A stretch of DNA of 43,915 nt from Caryophanales bacterium UBA6877. GTDB taxonomy: Bacteria > Bacillota_I > Bacilli_A > RFN20 > CAG-826. Numbering within the stretch: position 1 is the first letter of the stretch; each line of letters starts with the position of its first letter. The notes below the pieces were generated by a model that worked only from the letters and a program-made list of their open reading frames with translations, was not told where the DNA came from and did not search any database. Location: NCBI GenBank assembly GCA_002451465.1, contig DKCJ01000002.1, positions 1-43,915 of the forward strand, written 5' to 3'. A program made the position numbers and the translations under genes. Below are positions 16,581-24,914 of the stretch, one piece after another.

Positions 16581-16602
16581 AAAAAAGTTTTAACTTCTTT
16601 TT
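16581..16602 (-). terminator. Weak possible terminator after the glycosyltransferase gene
   Basis: AAAAAG (16597-16602) can pair with CTTTTT around a 9-base loop, followed by a run of U residues on the minus strand. The stem has only one G-C pair, so it is a weak candidate. Confidence 0.3.
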
Positions 16603-16633
16603 AAGATGTTTTTTCAATTAAAAAAACAAAAAA

Positions 16634-17629
16634 TTATTTCTTTAACATATCAAAAATTTTGTCATTTAGATTTATAAAATTAATGTCTTCTTTGATGTCA
16701 TCTAATTTAGCTTCTTTAATCAATTTTTCCCAGGGAGTATTTTTGTAAACAAAATGATTTTTAATAAGATTTAGTTGATTTTTTACATTATTTTTAATAA
16801 TTTTTTTAGCTTTTTTATCAGTTTTTATCTTAGCAACAGTAAAAAAGAAATTAATTTTTTTAATAAATAAAGAAAATTTAAATTTTTTATTTTCTTCTTT
16901 TTTATAAAGAAACTTATAGTAAGCCAATAGATTTAAAGACATTTGTAAATATCTATAATAATCCCAATTATGGGAATATGAATTTTCTCTTACAAGATAA
17001 AAATACGTTCTTTTAGAAGAAATATATATATTTTTAGCTTTTAAAAAAGAATAAAAAGAAAAGGCAGCATCTTCAAAAACTTTATTAATATCTAAAAAAG
17101 ATGCATCTTTTAATAATTCTTTTTTAAAAAATTTATTCCAAACAAATCCTCTAATAAAAATATCATCAATTAATAATTTAATCGCTCTTTTTTTATTAAG
17201 ATTACCATTTATTGGTAATGTTGTTTGTAAATGTTTATAAGTTTTATTATTTTTAAAAATATAATAGCTAGACACGACTATATCAGCCTTCTTTTTTGTG
17301 GCTAAATTAAAAAAATTAGATAAATAATTTTCTTTTACAAAATCATCTCCATCAACAAAGGTAATATATTCGCCACTAGAAACTTTTAACCCATCATTAC
17401 GAGTTTTTGAAACATTTCCATTATTTACATCAATTCTTTTAAAAATATTAGGATATTTATTAATAAATTCATCAATAATTAAAGGTGAATTGTCATTTGG
17501 TTTATCATTTACGCAAATTACTTCATATTTTTCTTTAATATCTTGATTTAATAAAGAATTTAGGCATTTAAAAAGATATTTTTCAACACCATGAATTGGA
17601 ACAATTATCGAAATTCTATACTTATTCAT
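16634..17629 (-). CDS. Family 2 glycosyltransferase
   Basis: Predicted GT-A fold transferase of 331 residues that moves a sugar from a nucleotide-sugar donor. The N-terminal half shows the family pattern: ISIIVPIHGVEKYLFKCLNSLLNQ (residues 7-30, quoted in part), VND at 40-42 and the metal-binding DGD at 93-95. The C-terminal half is very Lys/Ile/Asn/Phe-rich with no clear membrane segment. It is the last gene of the queuosine operon and its start overlaps queH by 8 bases, so it is probably translationally coupled. The acceptor is unknown. A cell-surface polymer is the default guess; a modified tRNA base is a speculative alternative. Confidence 0.85.
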   Translation of the reverse strand: MNKYRISIIVPIHGVEKYLFKCLNSLLNQDIKEKYEVICVNDKPNDNSPLIIDEFINKYPNIFKRIDVNNGNVSKTRNDGLKVSSGEYITFVDGDDFVKENYLSNFFNLATKKKADIVVSSYYIFKNNKTYKHLQTTLPINGNLNKKRAIKLLIDDIFIRGFVWNKFFKKELLKDASFLDINKVFEDAAFSFYSFLKAKNIYISSKRTYFYLVRENSYSHNWDYYRYLQMSLNLLAYYKFLYKKEENKKFKFSLFIKKINFFFTVAKIKTDKKAKKIIKNNVKNQLNLIKNHFVYKNTPWEKLIKEAKLDDIKEDINFINLNDKIFDMLKK

Positions 17630-18272
17630 CCTTTGTACTCTTTAAACTAAATTCACAACCACAATAATCTTGTCGATAGACATTAAAAAACTTTGAAAGT
17701 TTTACACCAAGATCTTGACCACCACTCTTTTTAAAATCATTTACAAAATATTCTATGCCATATTTTTTTGACATTTCTTTTCCTAATGTATTTAAAAAAT
17801 CTACGTCTTTATTTCTTGATATAGACATTACTGTAGTAACAATATTATATCCATTATTTTTTGCATACTCAAATAGGCGAATAAATCTTTTTGTAATACA
17901 TATGTGACATCTATTAAGACCTTCTCTTTCATCCTTAAAAGGCTCTAAATCAACTTTAAACGAATTATAATCGTAAGTATCTTCAACAAGTTTAATATCG
18001 CTTTTTAAGCGTTTATTAATTTCGTTTACATATTCTTTTAAAGCATTTAATCTTTTATCATATTCATTTTTAGGATAAATATTTGAATTAGAAAAAAATA
18101 TCGTAACGTTAAATAAATCAGCTAAAAAAATTAAAGGAAAACAAGAACATGCTCCACAACAAACATGTAGTAATAAGTTAGGTTTTTTATCCTTATAATT
18201 TCCTTTAATTTTTTTATATTGTTTTAAGGACTCTTTATAATAATTAATTTTTGGTATAGTCGTATTTTCCAT
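17622..18272 (-). CDS. queH: Epoxyqueuosine reductase QueH
   Basis: Cobalamin-independent iron-sulfur enzyme that reduces epoxyqueuosine to queuosine in tRNA, the last step of the pathway (formerly DUF208). The diagnostic cysteines are present: HVCCGACSC (C38, C39, C42, C44), CHIC in CHICITKRF, and CGC near the C-terminus in DYCGCEFS. I take the ATG at 18272 (MENTTIPK), giving 216 residues. Frames from 18287 or 18320 are open but would extend further into queA and have no better ribosome binding site. It overlaps the end of queA by 29 bases. Confidence 0.88.
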   Translation of the reverse strand: MENTTIPKINYYKESLKQYKKIKGNYKDKKPNLLLHVCCGACSCFPLIFLADLFNVTIFFSNSNIYPKNEYDKRLNALKEYVNEINKRLKSDIKLVEDTYDYNSFKVDLEPFKDEREGLNRCHICITKRFIRLFEYAKNNGYNIVTTVMSISRNKDVDFLNTLGKEMSKKYGIEYFVNDFKKSGGQDLGVKLSKFFNVYRQDYCGCEFSLKSTKDE

Positions 18273-19293
18273 AAATAAACATTGCATCCCCAAAACTAAA
18301 GAAACGATATTTCTCTTCAACAGCGTGTTTATAGCATTCTAAAGTAAATTCTCTACCCATAAAAGCACTAACAAGCATTACTAAAGTAGATTTTGGTAAA
18401 TGAAAATTTGTAATTAAGGCATCAACAGCCTTAAATTTATAACCGGGCTCAATGAAAATTGAGGTTTCTTCATGACATTCTTTAAATGTATTATATTTCG
18501 AATATATTGCTTCTAAAGTTCTAACAGAGGTAGTTCCACAAGCAATGATTCTTCGACCTTCTTTTTTTGCTAAATTAAGTTTTTTTGCAGCATCATCTAA
18601 CATAACAAATGTTTCAGAATGCATGACGTGATCTTTAGTATCTTTTACTTTAACTGGTCTAAAAGTACCAAGACCAACGTTTAATGTTATATCAACAATT
18701 ATGACACCTTTTTCAGTTAATTTATTTAATAATTCATTAGTAAAATGAAATCCAGCGGTAGGAGCCGCCGCGCTTCCTTCAATTTTTGCATAAACTGTTT
18801 GATAGTCGTTATTATCACTTACTTGTTGTTTTATATATGGAGGAAGTGGCATTAAACCAATTTTATCAAGTTCTTCAAGAAAAATACCATGATATTTAAA
18901 TTTAATATGTCTTATTCCTTCATCTAAAACTTTAACACATGTCCCAATTAAAATGTCGTCTTTAAAATGTAAGACAGTTCCTTCTTTAATAGTTTTAGCG
19001 TTACCACATAATGCTTCATATGTATCATCACCTAAGTCTTTTAAAAGTAAAACTTCGACTTTAGCTCCAGTCCCTTCTTTAACTGCGTAAAGTCTAGCAG
19101 GAATAACTTTAGTATTATTTCTAACTAAAACATCCCCCTTTTTAAAATAATCTAAAATATCATAAAAATGTTTGTCTTCGATTGTTTTTGTTTCACGATT
19201 TACAACCATAAGTCGACAATTATCACGTTTTTTAGATGGCGTTTGAGCAATTAATTCTTCAGGTAAATCATAATCAAATAATTCAATATCCAT
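18244..19293 (-). CDS. queA: S-adenosylmethionine:tRNA ribosyltransferase-isomerase
   Basis: Transfers and isomerises the ribosyl group of SAM onto preQ1 in tRNA, forming epoxyqueuosine. At 349 residues it has the normal length. Signatures include FDYDLPEELIAQTP at the N-terminus, the motif EGSAAAPTAGFHFT near residues 172-185, and TNFHLPKSTLVMLVSAF near the C-terminus. It follows tgt by 2 bases and overlaps queH, so the three enzymes are made from one message. Confidence 0.97.
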   Translation of the reverse strand: MDIELFDYDLPEELIAQTPSKKRDNCRLMVVNRETKTIEDKHFYDILDYFKKGDVLVRNNTKVIPARLYAVKEGTGAKVEVLLLKDLGDDTYEALCGNAKTIKEGTVLHFKDDILIGTCVKVLDEGIRHIKFKYHGIFLEELDKIGLMPLPPYIKQQVSDNNDYQTVYAKIEGSAAAPTAGFHFTNELLNKLTEKGVIIVDITLNVGLGTFRPVKVKDTKDHVMHSETFVMLDDAAKKLNLAKKEGRRIIACGTTSVRTLEAIYSKYNTFKECHEETSIFIEPGYKFKAVDALITNFHLPKSTLVMLVSAFMGREFTLECYKHAVEEKYRFFSFGDAMFIYGKYDYTKN

Positions 19294-19295
19294 AA

Positions 19296-20423
19296 TTAAA
19301 ATCCTCGTTTATCACCATATTTTTTCAAGACTTCATCTTTATATTCTAAAAATCTATCTTCTTTGATAGCTTCTCGAGCCCCTTCCATAATCGAGATTAA
19401 AAATCTTAAATTGTGGATGCTTAATAATCTTTTTCCAAATGCTTCATCTGAAACATATAAATGTCTTAAATATGCTTTAGTATAATTTTTACAAGTATAG
19501 CAATCACATTCTGGATCAAGAGGCGTAAAATCTTCTTTATATTTTTCGTTTTTAATATTTACCCTTCCATGATGTGTCATAAGTGTTCCATGACGAGCAA
19601 TACGGGTAGGTAAAACGCAATCCATCATATCAATCCCTTTAGCAACCCCTTCAAGCATATAATCAAGAGAACCAACCCCCATTAAATAACGAGGTTTATC
19701 ATGAGGTAAATATTTAATTGCGTAATCAATCATTCTAAAACAAACCTCTTTTGGCTCGCCAATTGAGGTTCCACCAATTGAATACCCATCAAAATCCATC
19801 TTAACTAATTCTTCAGCGCACATTTTTCGTAAATCTTCAAAATCTCCACCTTGAACAATACCAAATAAAGCTTGATCCTCTTTTTTATGAGCATCTTTTC
19901 CTCTTTTAGCCCATCTTAAAGTTCTTAAAGTAGATTTTAATGCATAATCTTTTGTTACAGGATATGGAATGCATTCATCAAAAGACATTGCAATATCTGC
20001 ACCTATTTTTTCTTCAATATCCATTACAATTTCTGGTGAAAAGAAAATTTTGTCACCATTTAAATGTGATTTAAAAGTAACACCTTCTTCTTTAATATCG
20101 CGACTTTTCGCTAATGAAAAAACTTGAAAACCACCACTATCTGTAAGCATTGGTCCATGATAATTCATAAATTTTTGTATTCCGCCAGCCTTTTTAACAA
20201 TATCTTCACCTGGTCTTAAATGTAAGTGATAAGTATTAGCTAAAATAACACCAGCATGCATTGCATATAATTCTTCTGGTGATATCGTTTTTACGCTTCC
20301 TACGGTTCCAACAGGCATAAACATAGGAACTTCTACATTTCCGTGTGGCGTATGTAAAATTCCATATCTTGCTCCACAATTTTTATCAACATGTAATATT
20401 TCTAAATAAAAATCTTTACTCAT
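19296..20423 (-). CDS. tgt: tRNA-guanine transglycosylase (preQ1-inserting)
   Basis: Exchanges guanine 34 of GUN-anticodon tRNAs for preQ1. The 375 residues carry DSGGFQVFSL with Asp95, the nucleophile Asp268 in MDCVLPTRIARHG, and the zinc site C306-x-C308-x2-C311 with His337, matching the spacing of the well-studied bacterial enzyme. The start has an AGGATAA-type site. It sits between queT and queA, consistent with salvage of preQ1 taken up by QueT, since no de novo preQ1 genes are seen in this window. Confidence 0.97.
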   Translation of the reverse strand: MSKDFYLEILHVDKNCGARYGILHTPHGNVEVPMFMPVGTVGSVKTISPEELYAMHAGVILANTYHLHLRPGEDIVKKAGGIQKFMNYHGPMLTDSGGFQVFSLAKSRDIKEEGVTFKSHLNGDKIFFSPEIVMDIEEKIGADIAMSFDECIPYPVTKDYALKSTLRTLRWAKRGKDAHKKEDQALFGIVQGGDFEDLRKMCAEELVKMDFDGYSIGGTSIGEPKEVCFRMIDYAIKYLPHDKPRYLMGVGSLDYMLEGVAKGIDMMDCVLPTRIARHGTLMTHHGRVNIKNEKYKEDFTPLDPECDCYTCKNYTKAYLRHLYVSDEAFGKRLLSIHNLRFLISIMEGAREAIKEDRFLEYKDEVLKKYGDKRGF

Positions 20424-20476
20424 AATTACTTATCCTATCATTTTGTTTTTGTTAAATAAAGAAGGTAAGAGAATAA

Positions 20477-21019
20477 TCACCACTTTACATCTTCGTTTTG
20501 AGTAACGAAAATAATTTTTCCAAATGTTTTTGTTTTTCTAATTAAAAACAAAAATATTGGATAACCAATAAGTAAAACAACAATTAGTTCCCCTAATCCA
20601 ACAAACATAAAAGTAGTCCAATAAAAGGTATAAAGTGGTGTTTCTAAATCATATAAAAACACTACAAAAGGTATTATCAAAGCATTTATGATCGCTGGTA
20701 CAAATGCTGCAACCAATAATTTCTTTATTGTTTTTGATACAACAATAATAAGCAAAGTCGTTATTAAAGTTGCAAGTGTTCCAACAACTAAATCTGGCCA
20801 CCCATAAAGTGAGATTAAGTTTGTCAAAAAACACCCTAAAGTTACTCCAATAGAGTACGAAGGATTAAAAAAGACTAGTAAGTTTAAAAGCTCACTTAGT
20901 CTAAATTGTAAGGAACCACCTAAAAAAGCTAATGGTCCACTTATTAAAGATAAAACAACATACAAAGCACATATTATCGCGTTTAACGCGATAGTTTTAA
21001 TTAATAATTTCTTTTTCAT
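20477..21019 (-). CDS. queT: QueT-family queuosine-precursor transporter (ECF S component)
   Basis: Membrane protein of 180 residues with about five or six hydrophobic helices. The segment QFRLSELLNLLVFFNPSYS followed by IGVTLGCFLTNL is characteristic of the QueT (COG4708) family, substrate-binding subunits of energy-coupling-factor transporters for preQ1 or related bases. It would use a shared EcfA-EcfA'-EcfT module, not encoded in this window. It ends with a TGA stop. It is preceded by a preQ1-type riboswitch and a Shine-Dalgarno sequence made of six G residues. Confidence 0.9.
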   Translation of the reverse strand: MKKKLLIKTIALNAIICALYVVLSLISGPLAFLGGSLQFRLSELLNLLVFFNPSYSIGVTLGCFLTNLISLYGWPDLVVGTLATLITTLLIIVVSKTIKKLLVAAFVPAIINALIIPFVVFLYDLETPLYTFYWTTFMFVGLGELIVVLLIGYPIFLFLIRKTKTFGKIIFVTQNEDVKW

Positions 21020-21026
21020 TAAGAAA

Positions 21027-21072
21027 CCCCCCTGTTACTTTTTACGAGTGGTTAGTCATGGGAAGACACTCG
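21027..21072 (-). promoter_or_regulatory. PreQ1 riboswitch, class-I-like, controlling queT translation
   Basis: Stem P1 is CGAGTG (21067-21072) with CACTCG (21045-21050), enclosing a 16-base loop. The 5' part of the loop, CTTCCC (21060-21065), can pair with GGGGGG (21027-21032), the apparent queT Shine-Dalgarno sequence, forming the pseudoknot. Between them is an A-rich tail, UAAAAAGUAACA, and the loop ends in UAAC before CACTCG, both class I features. The context (queT, tgt, queA, queH) fits. Ligand binding would hide the ribosome binding site. The larger loop leaves the subtype open. Confidence 0.72.
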
Positions 21073-21088
21073 AGCACAACCTCAATAT

Positions 21089-21118
21089 ATTATCAAATTT
21101 ATTAATCTAAATTAACAA
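21089..21118 (-). promoter_or_regulatory. Possible promoter of the queT-tgt-queA-queH operon
   Basis: TTGTTA (21113-21118) and GATAAT (21089-21094) are separated by 18 bases. The -35 box lies inside the last codons of galK. The predicted start near 21082 gives a leader that begins just before the riboswitch. Confidence 0.5.
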
Positions 21119-22265
21119 AATTAACTGCTTTCTTCGAAATATTAACTTTGTAATATCTATTTTTATAATGTTTTTCTAAATATTCATCAAAATCTTTTAC
21201 AAAATCATTTTTAATGAATGCAAGGCAAGTTCCTTTAAAACCACCACCATGAATTCTTATTGCACCATTTTTACCAATGAATTTATCAACTTCATCAATA
21301 ATATTTTGCATTGAATCCTTATACTCACCTTTTACAAATGTATTTTCAAGATTTGTCTTACTTGAATGTTGAGAATTTCTTATAGCCCCTAAAAAGTCTT
21401 CAACATTATTAGTTTCAATAGCCTCTTTTGCATAACGAACATTGTTATTTTCTAAAAAGAAATGTTTAGCTTTTCTTTTTACTTCATCAGGTACATTAAG
21501 TTTATCAATTCGGTCATAAACATCTAAAACATTAACATCTCTTAAATATTTTTTACCATCTAATAAATTTGCAACTTCATACATCGCATTTGGAATAGCT
21601 GCATATAATGGCGTTAAATTACTATGATCACCTTCTGACTTAATAAGATATAAACTTAAAGGTAAATTAAAAGCGAGTGGAACAATTCTTGGGTTTGCAA
21701 CATCTTTAAAATCAATAAAATTACAATCATTGAAGCTTGTACCAATTTGATCTAATAAACCACATGGTTTTCCAAAGAAATTATTTTCGCTATATTGTCC
21801 ATCTTTTGCAATAACTATTGGTTCAATTTTATGATCGTTATAAAGATATGAAATTATATAACCAAATAGTGATTCAACAGCTGCTGAACTTGAAACACCA
21901 CTGCCATCAGGAATATCACTTTCCATATAGGCATCAAATCCGCCAATTTTATAACCTTGTTCTTTTAATTTAAAAAGAATTCCTTTACAAAGGGCAAGGG
22001 TTGTTCCTTTTTCTTTTTCATTTAATGAAAGATCATTAACATTAAATGAAAAGAAAGGATATCCTTTAGATTTAATTCTAACTTCATTTTCATTTTTCTT
22101 AATTGCTGCACTTACTCTTAAAGAACAATTTGCAACAAGACATAAACCATGATTATGGTCAGTATGATTACCAATAATCTCGAAACGACCACCAGTATCA
22201 ATTAAATATGTAGGTTTTTCCTTAAAAATACCCTCAAAATTTTTAATAAATTCGCTATTTATCAT
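21102..22265 (-). CDS. galK: Galactokinase
   Basis: GHMP-family kinase that phosphorylates galactose at C1. It has 387 residues. The galactose signature is GGRFEIIGNHTDHNHG (residues 25-40), with Asn in place of the Glu of the E. coli-type GEHTD motif, a form I also associate with Firmicutes galactokinases. The ATP loop is PDGSGVSSSAA (119-129). The third motif is RIHGGGFKGTCLAF near the C-terminus. It overlaps galT by 4 bases (ATGA). It is the last gene of the Leloir operon, and the next genes on the strand are the queuosine set. Confidence 0.95.
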   Translation of the reverse strand: MINSEFIKNFEGIFKEKPTYLIDTGGRFEIIGNHTDHNHGLCLVANCSLRVSAAIKKNENEVRIKSKGYPFFSFNVNDLSLNEKEKGTTLALCKGILFKLKEQGYKIGGFDAYMESDIPDGSGVSSSAAVESLFGYIISYLYNDHKIEPIVIAKDGQYSENNFFGKPCGLLDQIGTSFNDCNFIDFKDVANPRIVPLAFNLPLSLYLIKSEGDHSNLTPLYAAIPNAMYEVANLLDGKKYLRDVNVLDVYDRIDKLNVPDEVKRKAKHFFLENNNVRYAKEAIETNNVEDFLGAIRNSQHSSKTNLENTFVKGEYKDSMQNIIDEVDKFIGKNGAIRIHGGGFKGTCLAFIKNDFVKDFDEYLEKHYKNRYYKVNISKKAVNFVNLD

Positions 22266-23776
22266 AAGTTCATTCCTCCAACAAATTTATCTAAACCTAA
22301 ATTACCTTTTTCTGTTTCTTTAAATACAGCGGTATTTTCTAAAATACCTTTACATACATTATTAATGTACTCTCTAATCTTTAAGTCAATTGTGTCTTTT
22401 GAATAATTTTCTTTAAGACTATTAATCATAGGTATAAAGTCTTTTAAGTCGCTATATTTATTGACAATTTCTTCATAAGAATAATTATTCTCTAAGCAAT
22501 CTTTTATTTCATTTCCTTGCCTGACAAGTCTAGCAGGTAAAATAAATAAACCCATTGCTTCTACAATCCCAATACCTTCTTTTTTAATAATATGAAATTC
22601 AGGATGAGCATGGAAGATACCATCTGGATATTCTTCATTGCAACGATTATTTCTTAAAATTAAGTACATATAATATGTTTTACCTTTTTTCTTTATTGAA
22701 GGGGTAATTGTATTATGTAAACCATTTTCGTCATTTGAAATAATCTCATTTTCTTTATCATCATATTTTCGCCAATTAGTTAAGATTGTATCAGCTAATT
22801 CAATTATTTCTTCTCTATCTTCGCCTTCTAATAAAAGACAAGTATTATACCAATTTAATTTATATAATTTAGTATTTTTAAATTTTGTTAACTTATATTC
22901 TTTACTAACTTCTTGTCTCATAACAGGAAGAAGATGTTCTCCACCTTGGAAATGTTCATGATTTAAAATTGAACCACCAACAATAGGAAGATCTGCATTG
23001 CTACCTATAAAAAATGATGGAAAACGATCTATAAAATCCATTAAACAAGTAAAAATTGATTTATTAATTGCCATATTAGAATGAGTTTCTTTTAAGGCAA
23101 TACAGTGCATATTAAAATATCCATAAGGAGAATATTGTAAATACCAATTTTCATTATCAAGTTTTAATGGAATAAGTCTAATATTTTCACGAGCGGGTCT
23201 TGATTCATTCCCATAAAATCCTAAATTTTCATAACAAAGAGCACATTTAGGATATTTTTCTTCGTTAGAATTAGATTTTACTAATAGTTTTGCAATATCT
23301 TTATTGCTCTTTTCTGGCTTAGAAAGGTTAATACTAATTTCAAAATTTCTATCTGGAAAAGAGGTATTCCATACAAGATTTTTATCAATTTTAGTTTTAG
23401 CTACATAGTTATTTTTTACTGATAAATCATATAGGTAATCAAGCGCTTTTCTATCACTTTCTTTTTCGAGTAAATTAAATTTTTCAGTAACTGATGATGG
23501 TAAAGGAGTTAAAAATCCCATTAATTTATTAGCAAATAAATCAGCATCATGTTCACTATAATTTAATGAAGAACATAAGTAGTTTTTAATATCATCGATA
23601 AAAACATCAGGAACTTTCATTGCTTTAATTTTTTCTATATCAACTTTTTCACAAGATGGTGAAGAAAGTTTTAGCTCACCAAGAAGAATATTTTTTAAAT
23701 AAATTGCATCGCTATCTTTTAAATCAAGATATAGTTTTGCATATTCAATTAATTCATTTACGGTATTTTTAATCAT
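22262..23776 (-). CDS. galT: UDP-glucose-hexose-1-phosphate uridylyltransferase, type 2
   Basis: Exchanges galactose-1-phosphate with UDP-glucose to yield UDP-galactose and glucose-1-phosphate. The 504-residue length and the lack of similarity to the shorter E. coli form identify the Firmicutes-type GalT2 family. The active-site region GGSILNHEHFQGGEHLLP holds His273 and His275. A segment CALCYENLGFYG lies at 178-189. It lies 2 bases after galM and overlaps galK; its own stop is TGA. Confidence 0.95.
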   Translation of the reverse strand: MIKNTVNELIEYAKLYLDLKDSDAIYLKNILLGELKLSSPSCEKVDIEKIKAMKVPDVFIDDIKNYLCSSLNYSEHDADLFANKLMGFLTPLPSSVTEKFNLLEKESDRKALDYLYDLSVKNNYVAKTKIDKNLVWNTSFPDRNFEISINLSKPEKSNKDIAKLLVKSNSNEEKYPKCALCYENLGFYGNESRPARENIRLIPLKLDNENWYLQYSPYGYFNMHCIALKETHSNMAINKSIFTCLMDFIDRFPSFFIGSNADLPIVGGSILNHEHFQGGEHLLPVMRQEVSKEYKLTKFKNTKLYKLNWYNTCLLLEGEDREEIIELADTILTNWRKYDDKENEIISNDENGLHNTITPSIKKKGKTYYMYLILRNNRCNEEYPDGIFHAHPEFHIIKKEGIGIVEAMGLFILPARLVRQGNEIKDCLENNYSYEEIVNKYSDLKDFIPMINSLKENYSKDTIDLKIREYINNVCKGILENTAVFKETEKGNLGLDKFVGGMNL

Positions 23777-23778
23777 AA

Positions 23779-24771
23779 TTAATGTAATTCCTTTATTTTA
23801 ATTAAAATAAAATGATTGTATTTTTCACCTTTCCTTAAAACTAAAGAGTCATGGTCAAGATCATAAAGTTGAGGTTCTAAAGCAAGCGCTCTTCTGCCAG
23901 AATCTAATTCACTAAATTGACTAAATTTAATAGGTACATGGTAATTATCACAAAAAATATTTAAACATGGATAGTCGGTATACAAACTTAATTTAGCAAC
24001 TTTGTTTTTTAAAACAACCTGAGGTTTATTTTTAATAACTTCATTGAATAAGAAAGTATTATCAATTGTTTTAATTTCAGTTTTATCTTCAAGATATTTT
24101 AATCTTGCATTAAGTTTAGTAGCTCTTTCAAAATTAAGATACCATGGAACGTCTTTAGTATCTAAAATTAAAAGTGAATCATTCATTTCACCATACTTAT
24201 GTGAATTAATTTTTAAAACATAATCACTAACATCTTTTGAATTAAAAAGATTGTAATAATTATGATTTGATATATTCATCAAAGTTTTAGTAGAAGTCGT
24301 TCCTTTATGTAAAATTTTAAAGTTATTGTTGTTAAATAATTGATAAATGACTTTAATTTTTGCGTCTCCTGGGAAACCATTTTCTTTATTTTTGCTTTTG
24401 ATTGAAAAAATAACATCTATATGATTTTTATATTCTTTAACTTCATATTTCCAAGGCTTAAAAGATAAGGACTTTAAATCGCCACCATGTAAGCAAAAAT
24501 TTGCTGCATTATTCATTAAATTATATGGTTCTCCATCAATTTCGCCTTCGCACTTTATTCTTCCAGCAACACGAGCTAAAGTTTTTCCATAATATTGAGG
24601 GCAATAAAGCCATTTTTCTTTGTCTTCAATCTCAAGAATTATTGGTGAATTATTGTATCTTAATCTAAAAACACCAGCACCAAAATTTGAAAAAACTGCC
24701 GATAGTTTGTCATCATTTGAAACCTCAATGAAAACAATATCATCATTATAATTTGATATGCTATATTTCAT
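23779..24771 (-). CDS. galM: Aldose 1-epimerase (mutarotase)
   Basis: Interconverts alpha and beta anomers of galactose so that galactokinase gets its substrate. The 330 residues show LHGG with His95, NHNYYNLF with the general acid His170, Asp237 and the general base Glu299 in ALEPQLYD, close to the positions known in the Lactococcus enzyme. It is the first gene of the galM-galT-galK operon. No galE is seen in the window, so it must lie elsewhere or be replaced. Confidence 0.93.
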   Translation of the reverse strand: MKYSISNYNDDIVFIEVSNDDKLSAVFSNFGAGVFRLRYNNSPIILEIEDKEKWLYCPQYYGKTLARVAGRIKCEGEIDGEPYNLMNNAANFCLHGGDLKSLSFKPWKYEVKEYKNHIDVIFSIKSKNKENGFPGDAKIKVIYQLFNNNNFKILHKGTTSTKTLMNISNHNYYNLFNSKDVSDYVLKINSHKYGEMNDSLLILDTKDVPWYLNFERATKLNARLKYLEDKTEIKTIDNTFLFNEVIKNKPQVVLKNKVAKLSLYTDYPCLNIFCDNYHVPIKFSQFSELDSGRRALALEPQLYDLDHDSLVLRKGEKYNHFILIKIKELH

Positions 24772-24808
24772 TTTTCAAAATTCCCTTCCATATATACATT
24801 TCTTAATT

Positions 24809-24849
24809 ATTATACGATATTTTTCTTAGCATTTGTTAGATTAATAACA
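24809..24849 (-). promoter_or_regulatory. Possible gal promoter and adjacent inverted repeat
   Basis: A perfect -10 box TATAAT lies at 24809-24814, about 38 bases before galM. No good -35 is seen 17 bases upstream. Just upstream is an inverted repeat TGTTA-N6-TAACA (24834-24849) that could be an operator for a galactose regulator. The palindrome is short, so chance is possible. Confidence 0.4.
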
Positions 24850-24881
24850 TGATTCGCACACTTTTTCCCTTAGTTTAAATT

Positions 24882-24908
24882 AAAAAAGGTCTTAGACAAC
24901 TAAGACCT
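24882..24908 (-). terminator. Rho-independent terminator of pepC
   Basis: A 9-bp stem AGGTCTTAG/CTAAGACCT (24887-24895 and 24900-24908) with a 4-base loop, followed on the minus strand by six U residues, lies 6 bases after the pepC stop codon. Confidence 0.9.
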
Positions 24909-24914
24909 CTTTCA

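Larger units (their letters stand above)
16328..16633. other. Intergenic region between the glycosyltransferase gene and rpsJ
   Basis: This 306-base gap holds, from the rpsJ side, the rpsJ ribosome binding site, the structured leader and the promoter listed separately. The rest (about 16490-16633) is AT-rich and contains only a weak hairpin with a U tract that may end the queuosine operon. I see no small ORF or RNA gene there. Confidence 0.6.

Noticed and set aside
18272..18320. Longer queH N-terminus from 18320 or 18287
   Set aside because: It would overlap the queA coding end further, adds residues not typical of QueH and shows no ribosome binding site; some uncertainty remains because the chosen start also lacks a strong one.
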